A stretch of 64,000 nucleotides of DNA from Chitinispirillaceae bacterium (GTDB lineage: Bacteria > Fibrobacterota > Chitinivibrionia > Chitinivibrionales > Chitinispirillaceae), in the NCBI GenBank assembly GCA_016929415.1, contig JAFGIW010000157.1, positions 1-64,000 on the forward strand, read 5' to 3'. The translations under genes were made by a program, and so were the position numbers. Below, in pieces: positions 45,310 to 53,073 of this stretch. The stretch's first letter is position 1, and every line of letters begins with the position of its first letter. The notes below the pieces were generated by a model that saw nothing but the letters and a program-made list of their open reading frames with translations, was not told the origin of the DNA and did not search any database.

Positions 45310-45975
45310 ATGAGTCTCGATCATGCCATGAACATTTCAATCGACAGCGCGGCCTGGCAGGATTACCGGGCGTCCAATACCGCCATGATCGTTTTTTACG
45401 CTACCGACCCGGTTTCTGAATATCCCATTCGTGAGATCCCGGAGGAGTTGCCGACCGAGATTCTGCCCGAGCCGAATTACGAGACGGGAACCTATGGCTT
45501 TTTCGGGTGCGGAAAAAGCAAGATCAGGACGGCCTTCGTCAAGGCGAAAGTCAGAAACCTTCTGTTCGTAACCAAATACGTCGGTACGAATGCTGCCTGT
45601 AAAGACCGGTTTTTTATTACCGGCTGGTACCGGATACATAAGACCGCCGACGTCAAAAAACTGCATATCCGCTACTCTTCCGATTACTCATGTCTCGATG
45701 AGGATGTCTGTTACGCCCTCCGTGCCGATACCATCCACTTCGTTTCCATCGAAAACGCCTTTGAAGTCACCCCGGAAGTGCTGAAATCGTGGGGCTACAA
45801 GGCCAGATTGACAAAACAGACCCGGATCATCCTCGCCGAAGAGCAGGCCGCGGCGATTATTGATCATCTCCGGTCGAAACCCGATATTACCGAAACCCTC
45901 ATTGCGGAAACCGAACGGCTCTGGCCCCATACCGCCGCCCCCATGGAAGAGGAGGAAGAACCGGCGGAAGTCTGA
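45310..45975 (+). CDS. Orphan 221-residue protein, possibly PUA/EVE-like
   Basis: The ATG at 45310 has a GAGGAG ribosome site and gives 221 residues; an upstream in-frame start lies within the promoter and was rejected. I do not recognise a family with confidence. The central part, 'RNLLFVTKYVGTNAACKDRFFITGWYRI', looks like a small beta-barrel of the EVE/PUA type (nucleic-acid or modified-base binding). The C-terminus is helical and ends in a run of glutamates. Seven cysteines are present; the pairs near 'SSDYSCLDEDVCYAL' could bind metal. It is transcribed alone behind its own promoter and hairpin leader. Confidence 0.75.
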   Translation: MSLDHAMNISIDSAAWQDYRASNTAMIVFYATDPVSEYPIREIPEELPTEILPEPNYETGTYGFFGCGKSKIRTAFVKAKVRNLLFVTKYVGTNAACKDRFFITGWYRIHKTADVKKLHIRYSSDYSCLDEDVCYALRADTIHFVSIENAFEVTPEVLKSWGYKARLTKQTRIILAEEQAAAIIDHLRSKPDITETLIAETERLWPHTAAPMEEEEEPAEV

Positions 45976-46012
45976 TCGATGAAGGAGATGGCGGGAAACG
46001 GCCGACGCTTCG

Positions 46013-46861
46013 TCATTCCGCAAGTTTAACAATAAGTTGATCCGATATCTTCTCGTGCAGTTTTTTTTCGATCACCGAGACGAGTGTCATGTTCGAGAAG
46101 GCGCAGCCGGAGCACTGCCCCTGCAATTTGACATAGGCGGTGTTGCCCTCAAGGTCGACCAGTTCGCAACTGCCGCCGTCCTGTGCAAGTATCGGCCCGA
46201 CATCCCGTGCGAGCACCTCGCGGATGCGATCGATTTTCTGGAGGGTCGTCAGGTGCTTTGCTTTGGAAACGGGGATGGCCGGCGAAGGCGTTTTCCCGTT
46301 AACCCGGTCGATGATTTTCTGTATTTCGCCGTGACATCCACCGCATCCGCCACCCGCTTTTGTAAAATTCGTGACGTCGTCGATGGTGGTAAGGCCGTTC
46401 TCTATCACTGCATGCTCGATTTCGGATTCGGTGATATTGAAACAGGTACAAATGACGCGTCCCTGCTTCTGGGCCGGTTGCGCGATTTTCCCGTCGCTTT
46501 CATAAAAAGTAATGGCTGCCTCCAGCGCCTCCTGTCCCATAACGCTGCAGTGCATTTTTTCCCGCGGTAATCCTCCCAGTGCATCGGCTATGTCCTTGTT
46601 GGAAATTTTTTTTATCTCTTCGAGCGTCTTCCCTTTGCACATCTCGGTGAGTACCGAGGCCGATGCAATGGCACTGCCGCAGCCGAACGTTTTAAATTTG
46701 ATATCACTCACCCGGCCGGTGGCGTCGAGTTTAAAGGTAAGCCGCAGTGCATCACCGCAGATAATGTTTCCGATCTCACCGAAACCGTCGGGATGCTCGA
46801 TTTCTCCGACATTACGGGGATGAAGGTAATGATCACGTACTTTCTCGGTATATTCCCACAT
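46013..46861 (-). CDS. nifU: Three-domain NifU iron-sulfur cluster scaffold
   Basis: This 282-residue protein has the complete NifU layout. The IscU-like domain (~1-125) has the three Cys in 'GNIICGDALRLTF', 'FGCGSAIASAS' and 'MHCSVMG'. The central [2Fe-2S] ferredoxin-like domain has 'VICTCFN' and 'GGGCGGCHGEI'. The C-terminal Nfu domain has 'GQCSGCAFSNMTL'. It builds Fe-S clusters and hands them to apoproteins. No nifS or nitrogenase genes lie in the window, so it is better read as general or anaerobic Fe-S assembly, as in Epsilonproteobacteria. CAGGAG precedes the start. It lies 15 bases after the NrnA-like gene in the same operon. Confidence 0.95.
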   Translation of the reverse strand: MWEYTEKVRDHYLHPRNVGEIEHPDGFGEIGNIICGDALRLTFKLDATGRVSDIKFKTFGCGSAIASASVLTEMCKGKTLEEIKKISNKDIADALGGLPREKMHCSVMGQEALEAAITFYESDGKIAQPAQKQGRVICTCFNITESEIEHAVIENGLTTIDDVTNFTKAGGGCGGCHGEIQKIIDRVNGKTPSPAIPVSKAKHLTTLQKIDRIREVLARDVGPILAQDGGSCELVDLEGNTAYVKLQGQCSGCAFSNMTLVSVIEKKLHEKISDQLIVKLAE

Positions 46862-46876
46862 GCATAACTCCTGAAC

Positions 46877-47917
46877 CTAAATCAATTTTTCCGGTTGAAC
46901 GTCCTCTATCTTAAAAAGCCTTTTAAAAACTATTTCGAAGTGCTCCATTTTGTTATTGGCAGTTTCATCGGGTAAAATTTGGACGCGACCTGCGGCTGCC
47001 CGTCCATGACCTCCGCCGCTGCCCCCCAGCAGTCGAACCAGCTGTTCCGCTTGAATTCCTGCGGTATTCTTATTTTTCGACCGGATGGAGAAAAAGATCT
47101 GGTTTCTGAATATTCCGGAACTGATCATCCATTCAATTTTCTCAAGACTGTGAAACAGATCCGCCATTTCAGCGACATAGTCGGGTGTTGAGACACTTCC
47201 AAGGTGAATGTATCCCAGATTTTCATAGCTGACGGCGGACTGCGTCGCGCGGTGAAGAAGACGGAAAAATTCAACGTCACGGTCAGGATATTCGATATAT
47301 GAAAGCAGCTGGTGGTCGATGAGACCGAAGAGATATTTATAACAATCGAGATCGAATGATGAGACATCACGCCGCATATCGCCCGTATCGGTTTTAATGC
47401 CGTAAAAAAGCGCTGTAGCAAGCTTCGATGGAATCGGGCAACCTGCTTCAAGAAGGTACTTTGTGATCAGCGTTGACGTCGCGCCGATGTTGTTTCTTAT
47501 ATCTTGAAAACAGCGGATATTCCCGTCCGGCGGCGCAGGATGGTGATCGATCACCGCATCAACAACAACAGGGGCGGGCAAAGAGATGTTTCCTTTCCCC
47601 GGGAATGAATCGACCAGAATGATTTTTTCAAACTCTTTGACATCGATGAGAACAAAAGGCACCATGGCGATATCAAGAAACCGGACCATGGCACGGTTTT
47701 CCGCCCTTCCGACGAATCCGCCGAATGAGATCACCGGCGACGGAACGCCCCAGAAACTGCAAAGATGCGATATGCCGAATGCCGAGGCGATGCAATCGGG
47801 GTCCGGGTAGTCGTGGGTGAGTATGAGCACCGATTGTGCCGGGAGAATGCACTCTTTGAACTGAGCGGTCTTACTGCCGAAATCGGTAGTTTTAAGGGTT
47901 TTTGCCTGTTTCTGCAT
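46877..47917 (-). CDS. DHH/DHHA1 phosphoesterase (NrnA-like)
   Basis: This 346-residue protein has the RecJ-type DHH domain: 'LTHDYPDPDCIASAFG' (Asp39, Asp41), 'KIILVDSFPG', 'DAVIDHHPAPP' and 'GIKTDTGDMRRD'. The DHHA1 domain ends with the glycine-rich 'LLGGSGGGHGRAAAGRVQI'. The family includes nano-RNases and pAp phosphatases (NrnA) and cyclic-dinucleotide hydrolases. A cytoplasmic role in degrading short RNA or nucleotide second messengers is likely. Which of these substrates is used cannot be told from the sequence. It is upstream of nifU in a two-gene operon; the upstream region is shared with a divergent phosphoesterase. Confidence 0.9.
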   Translation of the reverse strand: MQKQAKTLKTTDFGSKTAQFKECILPAQSVLILTHDYPDPDCIASAFGISHLCSFWGVPSPVISFGGFVGRAENRAMVRFLDIAMVPFVLIDVKEFEKIILVDSFPGKGNISLPAPVVVDAVIDHHPAPPDGNIRCFQDIRNNIGATSTLITKYLLEAGCPIPSKLATALFYGIKTDTGDMRRDVSSFDLDCYKYLFGLIDHQLLSYIEYPDRDVEFFRLLHRATQSAVSYENLGYIHLGSVSTPDYVAEMADLFHSLEKIEWMISSGIFRNQIFFSIRSKNKNTAGIQAEQLVRLLGGSGGGHGRAAAGRVQILPDETANNKMEHFEIVFKRLFKIEDVQPEKLI

Positions 47918-48091
47918 GGGAATAATTTTTTGAATGATAAACCTTTAGCATATGGAAAAACTGTTTCGCTCGCGCCGGGGGCATTTTATATTTGCATAAA
48001 TGTTCAAGATAATATAATATATAAATTTATGAATGGTTGATACAAACGGAGACGGATTGTTTTACCACCATTCATGATGGGAATGACTAAA

Positions 48092-48823
48092 ATGCGCTAT
48101 GCAATCATTTCGGATATCCATGGAAATGTCGAGGCTCTACAGGCGGTAATAAATGATATCAATAAAAGATCAATCGACTCGATCATCTGCCTCGGCGATA
48201 TCGTCGGCTACTATCCCGATCCGGAACGCTGCATCGACCTCGTGAAAAAAGAGGTGGATTACTGCGTGGCGGGGAACCACGATTACGCGGCGATCGGCCG
48301 TATCGACACCCAGAATTTCACCTATTACGCCTACGCCGCCATGGAGTGGACAAAACAGAATATCTCCGAACGGGCGAAGGAGTACCTCCGGTCGCTGCCG
48401 CTCACCGTCACGCTCGAAAACATGTTCTTCACCCATTCTTCGCCGTCGAACCCGCAGGACTGGGTGTACGTCTTTCCCGACAGTGAAGAGACGGTGTTCG
48501 AGGCGTTCAACAGCCTGATGTACGGCCTCAATTTCATCGGCCATACCCACTGGCCCTCGATCATGATCCAGGAGGAGGACCGCATCATCCTCCATTCGGA
48601 ACATACCATCGATGTCATCGATTCGCATTTCTACCTCATCAATGTCGGCAGCGTCGGTCAGCCGCGCGATTTCGACTCGCGGTCGTGCTATGCGCTCTAC
48701 GACACTGAAAGTAAAGAAATCATGCTCGTGCGGGTCGAGTATGATTTCCGCAGCACCCAGAAAAAGATCAGGGAAAAGCACCTGCCCATGTTCCTGGCCG
48801 AACGGCTGGAGAAGGGGAGGTAG
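48092..48823 (+). CDS. Calcineurin-like metallophosphoesterase
   Basis: Started at 48092 to begin 'MRYAIISDIHGNVEALQAV', giving 243 residues; two ATGs up to 18 bases upstream are alternatives. All motifs of the binuclear-metal phosphoesterase fold are visible: D-x-H (Asp8, His10), 'ICLGDIVGYYPDP', 'VAGNHDYAA', 'FFTHSSP' and 'FIGHTHWP'. The last block, 'LINVGSVGQPRDFDSRSCYALYD', is typical of the YfcE/ApaH-like branch. The substrate is unknown (nucleotides, phosphodiesters or phosphoproteins). It is divergent from the NrnA-like gene. Confidence 0.9.
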   Translation: MRYAIISDIHGNVEALQAVINDINKRSIDSIICLGDIVGYYPDPERCIDLVKKEVDYCVAGNHDYAAIGRIDTQNFTYYAYAAMEWTKQNISERAKEYLRSLPLTVTLENMFFTHSSPSNPQDWVYVFPDSEETVFEAFNSLMYGLNFIGHTHWPSIMIQEEDRIILHSEHTIDVIDSHFYLINVGSVGQPRDFDSRSCYALYDTESKEIMLVRVEYDFRSTQKKIREKHLPMFLAERLEKGR

Positions 48824-49152
48824 GGGGGAAGCCTAATTTCCCCGATGTTCAGCGGTGGGCGCTTACGATAAATAATTTTTCAATGTTGGTCCCTAAATTA
48901 TATTTATTATATGTGGAGTTTTTTTGCCATATCATTTAGGGATGGAATGTAGTTGTTTTCAAATACAATAAACGGTTGTTATCTGGTAAATAGCAGTATG
49001 AATATGGCGTTATAAGAAAAAAATATCATTCTGTAGCATCCGTTGTTTCATGAGGTAAATTATTGTCGGTTCAGGTTCCGATATCGTAAAGAAATCTGAA
49101 CCGTTACTGAATCAGTGTCAGGGCTATATTTTTATCGGGAAACTGCTCGAAC
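48824..49152. other. AT-rich control region upstream of the acyl-ACP reductase gene
   Basis: These 329 bases have no gene. They hold two inverted repeats: CCCTAAAT / ATTTAGGG (48891-48941, with a T7 run in the loop) and GGTTCAG / CTGAACC (49068-49102). The promoter of the lipid cluster must lie here; I cannot choose a single -35/-10 pair. Confidence 0.5.
48891..48941. repeat. Inverted repeat upstream of the acyl-ACP reductase cluster
   Basis: Perfect eight-base arms CCCTAAAT and ATTTAGGG enclose a further partial pairing ATATG/CATAT around GTTTTTTTG. It may be an operator, a hairpin or the rightward terminator of the phosphoesterase gene. Confidence 0.4.
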
Positions 49153-50265
49153 GTGAAAACCGTTACTGCTGCAGAAAAAGTCGCTTTCATCGCCCATCCT
49201 GTCGATTTGGGAATCTTCAGGTCATACATCGCCTCGCTCAGGCCCGACAAGCATTACGATGACAGGCTCCTGATCAAGCTGTTCGAATGGACCCCCCCGT
49301 ATGCGGTCAAACAGTTTTCCTCCTTGAGCCTTGACGGACACCGGGCCGTTGATGCACGGCTCTACATGGTGCCGTTTCTGCCTGAAATGCAGGCGATCAG
49401 CGTAAAAAAGGTAATTGACAAGATCGATACAGCGCTGGCGCTGGCCAAAGCGCAGGGATGCACCGTCGCCGCCATGGGCGGGTTCACCTCCATCGTCCTG
49501 CAGAACCTCGAGGAAAATTATTCCCGCAGGCACGGCATCAGGATCACCTCGGGCAATACCTTGACGGCGTCCATCATCATCAGGTCCATCGAGGAGATCG
49601 CCGGCCGGTTCGGCCTCGATATTGCGTCGTCCACGATGGCGATTATCGGCGCTTCGGGGGATATCGGCAGCGCCTGTATGGGCTATTTCTGCCAAAAGGT
49701 GAAGAAAATGTATCTCACGGCGCGCAGCGTTCCAACCCTTGCTGAGGTGGTGCGACACTGCCGCGATTCCGCAACGGCGGAGATGGTGATTTCAGACAAC
49801 AATACCGAAGCAATCGAACAATCCGACTTCTGTATTTTCGTCACGAGCGCGTATGTCAGCCTTTTTACCGAGAAGGATTTCAAGCCCGGTACCATTGTCT
49901 GTGACGCATCGGCGCCGCCGAATGTGAAATTCGACTCGGGAATACGTGACGATGTTTTTATCTATCATGGCGGTATAGCGGCCATTCCATTTCCGCTGGA
50001 AGTAGATTTCGACATCGGCCTCTCGTCGCCCCTGACGTTTTACGGATGCCAGCTCGAAGGCCTGCTTCTGGGCCTGCATCCGGAGTTGCCGTGTTCGTGG
50101 GGAAGGGGGAATATCACACAGGAGAGGCTTGCTCGTTTTCTTGCTCTTTTGGATCAGTATCCTCTATTACATCCGGTGTATTCATTCGGTAACCTCTACT
50201 ACAGTGAGGAAATGGTCGATACTTATGCCCAACGGTGGCGGCCTCGACTTTATGCAGTTGCTTGA
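49153..50265 (+). CDS. Acyl-ACP reductase-like protein (fatty-aldehyde forming, AAR family)
   Basis: This 370-residue protein resembles cyanobacterial long-chain acyl-[ACP] reductase, which makes fatty aldehyde with NADPH. Shared blocks are 'AAMGGFTSIVLQNLEE' (107-121) and 'RITSGNTLTASIIIRS' (130-145), the Rossmann loop 'AIIGASGDIGSACMG' (163-177), and 'CSWGRGNITQERLARF' (314-329). Cys299 (FYGCQLE) stands where AAR has its thioester-forming catalytic Cys. It starts at GTG 49153 with a weak ribosome site. The following gene is an acyl carrier protein, 43 bases on, which fits the substrate. No aldehyde-deformylating oxygenase is present, so alkane formation is not expected. Confidence 0.85.
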   Translation: MKTVTAAEKVAFIAHPVDLGIFRSYIASLRPDKHYDDRLLIKLFEWTPPYAVKQFSSLSLDGHRAVDARLYMVPFLPEMQAISVKKVIDKIDTALALAKAQGCTVAAMGGFTSIVLQNLEENYSRRHGIRITSGNTLTASIIIRSIEEIAGRFGLDIASSTMAIIGASGDIGSACMGYFCQKVKKMYLTARSVPTLAEVVRHCRDSATAEMVISDNNTEAIEQSDFCIFVTSAYVSLFTEKDFKPGTIVCDASAPPNVKFDSGIRDDVFIYHGGIAAIPFPLEVDFDIGLSSPLTFYGCQLEGLLLGLHPELPCSWGRGNITQERLARFLALLDQYPLLHPVYSFGNLYYSEEMVDTYAQRWRPRLYAVA

Positions 50266-50308
50266 TAAACTTGACTATTTTGAAATGAAAAGGGGAGATC
50301 GTTTCTTC

Positions 50309-50554
50309 ATGGATGAGAAATTGAAAGAGCGCATTGACGGCATCATACTTTCCGACATCGGTATCGATCCGGCCACCATCGATGCCGACAAACCGATCAG
50401 GGACCAGATCAGCCTAGATTCCATGCAGTTTGTCAGCCTGATCGCGAAACTTGAGATAGAACTGGATGTTGAATTGCCGATTGCGATCATGCAGGTCAAC
50501 ACCCTACGCGAATTCTATGGCGCGATTCAGCAGGCACTCAGGGAACGTAATTAA
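50309..50554 (+). CDS. Acyl carrier protein
   Basis: The ATG at 50309 (GGGGAG upstream) gives an 81-residue carrier protein; longer frames start inside the reductase gene. Ser38 in SLDSMQF is the 4'-phosphopantetheine site, with Met in place of the usual Leu. Helix III ends 'ELDVELPIAIMQVNTLREFY'. The protein is acidic, as the family is. It probably tethers the acyl chain used by the upstream reductase and charged by the downstream AMP ligase. It is separate from the primary fatty-acid ACP, which would lie with fab genes elsewhere. Composition is close to the genome norm, unlike the next gene. Confidence 0.9.
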   Translation: MDEKLKERIDGIILSDIGIDPATIDADKPIRDQISLDSMQFVSLIAKLEIELDVELPIAIMQVNTLREFYGAIQQALRERN

Positions 50555-50611
50555 TTCTGTATTAAACGGCATGGTTTGATAGAGAGGACCCGACACGGGG
50601 AATTATTGCCG

Positions 50612-51556
50612 ATGAAGATATTCATAACCGGCAGTACGGGTTTTATTGGAAGCCATTTTATCAAACAGATCGCCGGCAAGGGGCATAAGTTGGTTTGCCT
50701 CGTTCGCGAAACAAGCAACCTTGAAACCTTGAATAAATATAAGTGCACGCTTGTTTATGGCGATGTAACCGATAAAGATTCTGTTAATCGCGGTATGAAA
50801 GGTTGTGACTGCGCGGTCAATCTTGCGGGCATTTACTCTTTATGGGAGAGGGATTCTTCAATTTATTATAAAGTAAATGTACTAGGTACGCGCTATGTAA
50901 TGGAAGCATCGCTTGAAAACAACCTTGAAAAGGTCGTTCATGTAAGCACCGTTGCAATTTATGGGAAGCCGGAAGAAATCCCTTTTGTCGAATCGAGCAC
51001 TCCGGGCCCTGTCCGGTTCAGCGAGTATGCCCGGACAAAGTACGCGGGGGAAATAATCGCTTGGGATTTATTTAAAAAAAACAAATTGCCGTTGGTGGTG
51101 ATTTATCCTGCCGTGGTCATCGGACCTGGAGATACAAAAGTGGCTGAACAATATGCACGATTAATAAGAGATAGTAAACTCCCGGCATTGGCATGCGTTA
51201 ATTCGAAAATTACCTGGGTACATGTCGATGATGTCGCGTCGGCGATAGAAAAAGCATTGGTGAAGGATAATAATATCGGAATGAAATATATCATCGGCAA
51301 GGAGCAGATCACCATTGGTGATTATTTTAAAAACCTTTTCACGAATACTTCAGTTAAATTACCACACATCATACTGCCGGATTGGCTGGCTGTTGCGCTC
51401 AGTACGATACTGACGATCATTGCCGATATTACAGGGAGACCCCCGTTATGGGGAATGTCGAAAGATCAAATATCAACAATGAAAACCGGCATCAGCGCCG
51501 ATGGAAGCTTGGTTGAGAGAGAACTCAATCTCCATTATAGCAGCGTTTTAAAGTAG
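50612..51556 (+). CDS. Extended short-chain dehydrogenase (NAD-dependent epimerase / 3beta-HSD-like)
   Basis: The ATG at 50612 gives 314 residues. The nucleotide-binding loop is 'FITGSTGFIGSHF' (residues 4-16). The catalytic set is Ser112 (HVSTVAIYG), Tyr139 and Lys143 (YARTK). 'NVLGTRYVMEASLENN' and 'ITWVHVDDVASAIEKAL' are typical of extended SDRs of the dihydroflavonol reductase/3beta-HSD/HpnA group. It probably reduces a ketone or acts on a lipid-linked sugar. Beside an aldehyde-forming reductase, a lipid carbonyl is the more natural substrate, by context only. The gene is AT-rich, the first one in the foreign-looking stretch. Confidence 0.85.
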   Translation: MKIFITGSTGFIGSHFIKQIAGKGHKLVCLVRETSNLETLNKYKCTLVYGDVTDKDSVNRGMKGCDCAVNLAGIYSLWERDSSIYYKVNVLGTRYVMEASLENNLEKVVHVSTVAIYGKPEEIPFVESSTPGPVRFSEYARTKYAGEIIAWDLFKKNKLPLVVIYPAVVIGPGDTKVAEQYARLIRDSKLPALACVNSKITWVHVDDVASAIEKALVKDNNIGMKYIIGKEQITIGDYFKNLFTNTSVKLPHIILPDWLAVALSTILTIIADITGRPPLWGMSKDQISTMKTGISADGSLVERELNLHYSSVLK

Positions 51557-51663
51557 ATATTCGGAGTGTATAAAAATAATTGCCCTGTTATTGTAATGCG
51601 TGTTACTATCGATGTAGTGGATTACGGTAGCGGTAGTTGCGTTATCGAAGCGGAGGGGATAGC

Positions 51664-53037
51664 TTGAAACGGCTTACCGATTATCTGCAGCCTGGAACCG
51701 TCTACTTTAGAAACCGAGCTTTCGGACCAGTGGAGATCATGGCTGGTATTGACGCCGTCGCTCGGTATCTTTCCGACAATCTCACGTCACAATCACCTTT
51801 TGTCTACCTTTTCGCCTCGAACCATGTCAAAACGGTGCTTGCATTTTTCGGCATTATAAAAGCGCAACGTATCTGCGTGGTCGTCGATCCGGGTATCGGC
51901 CGATTGGAGCTGCAGGAAATGATGCGGGATACTCCGCCGGCAGCCTGTGTACGTATTGACGAAGCTGCTATAACTTGGGATTTTAACAAGGAAATCGAAA
52001 TCACGGCTACAGTATGGGCTGATGATGGCAGTGAGGATCTCAGTGATGTGTGCATGATGATGTATACTGCGGCTGAAGACGGGTATGCGAAAGCAGCAAT
52101 GCTGACTCATGAAAATATTGCATCAGATGCAGGCGCAATTGCATCCGGTAATCATGTCGATTATGTAAGTATGTCGATGGCGGTTCTTCCTTTCAGTCAT
52201 GCATTCGGGTTGCAGACAGGCGTCATTACGCCGCTTTTAAGCGGAGGAAATACGATATTTGTTGCAAACGAAGATTTTTCAAAGCCTCGACATATTATTA
52301 ATCTGATTATGTCATTAGATGTCACCCATTACTATTCAATCCCTGCATTATATTACCTGCTTGGAAAAGCATTGCGTTATGGTGGAACAATTCGAACCGT
52401 GCGAAGTTTTATCAGCGGTGGTTATACGCTTTCCGATATTATCCGTGATCGCTTTCTCAATTCGTATGGTATCTGCATCCGTCAAGGATATGGGCTTACC
52501 GAAGCTTCCCCAGTCTGTTCATGGGTGTTTTTCGATGCGCCGGATCGAACGAAATCCATAGGCAAACCGATAAGCTGTTGTGAAATGAAAATTGCACAGC
52601 ATGAAGGATTGATCGCTACAAATTCGGAGACAGGTGAGATTGTAGTGCGTGGAACGAATGTCATGAAAGGATATTATCACAACCTGGAAGCGACGGAAAG
52701 GGTAATAAAGGATGGTTGGTTACTTACCGGAGATCTTGGATACAGGGATAGTAACGGGTATTTCTATTTTATCGGAACGAATAAGCGCATGATCAATTAT
52801 GGGGGTGTTAAAATTTTTCCTAATGAGGTGGAACGGTTGATGAAGATGAATGAAAATGTGATAAACGCTGCTTTCTATGCAGAAAAGAACCCGCTTATGC
52901 ATGAACTTGTTGGTGCCCGTGTTACATTAAAAGTTAATTCATTGGAATTCCAACTCAAGTTTCGACAATGGCTGAAAGGCAATCTGACTGATTATAAAAT
53001 ACCAAAACGAATTCATTTTAACACTATTGATGAATAA
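51664..53037 (+). CDS. AMP-dependent acyl-activating enzyme with degenerate P-loop
   Basis: This 457-residue ANL-superfamily ligase is read from a TTG at 51664, six bases after GGAGGGG; the upstream TTG at 51637 has no ribosome site. The phosphate loop, normally 'YTSGTTGxPKG', reads YTAAEDGYAKAAMLTHEN at residues 134-151, retaining the Lys but losing the Ser/Gly and Pro. Other motifs are sound: 'QGYGLTEASPVC' (A5), 'GWLLTGDLGYRD' (A7), 'KRMINYGGVKIFPNEVE' (A8) and a terminal Lys in 'DYKIPKRI' (A10). It should adenylate a fatty acid and load the neighbouring ACP. Reduced or altered activity is possible given the P-loop. Confidence 0.88.
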   Translation: MKRLTDYLQPGTVYFRNRAFGPVEIMAGIDAVARYLSDNLTSQSPFVYLFASNHVKTVLAFFGIIKAQRICVVVDPGIGRLELQEMMRDTPPAACVRIDEAAITWDFNKEIEITATVWADDGSEDLSDVCMMMYTAAEDGYAKAAMLTHENIASDAGAIASGNHVDYVSMSMAVLPFSHAFGLQTGVITPLLSGGNTIFVANEDFSKPRHIINLIMSLDVTHYYSIPALYYLLGKALRYGGTIRTVRSFISGGYTLSDIIRDRFLNSYGICIRQGYGLTEASPVCSWVFFDAPDRTKSIGKPISCCEMKIAQHEGLIATNSETGEIVVRGTNVMKGYYHNLEATERVIKDGWLLTGDLGYRDSNGYFYFIGTNKRMINYGGVKIFPNEVERLMKMNENVINAAFYAEKNPLMHELVGARVTLKVNSLEFQLKFRQWLKGNLTDYKIPKRIHFNTIDE

Positions 53038-53073
53038 CATTTTTATCGATATGAAACCTTAAGGGAATGGTAT

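Noticed and set aside
46013-46861. Nitrogen-fixation locus suggested by nifU
   Set aside because: No nifS, nifH or other nif gene in the window; three-domain NifU also serves general Fe-S assembly.
50612-53037. Ole olefin pathway (OleC-like ligase, OleD-like SDR)
   Set aside because: OleA thiolase and OleB hydrolase are missing, and the presence of an ACP and AAR points elsewhere. Superfamily resemblance only.
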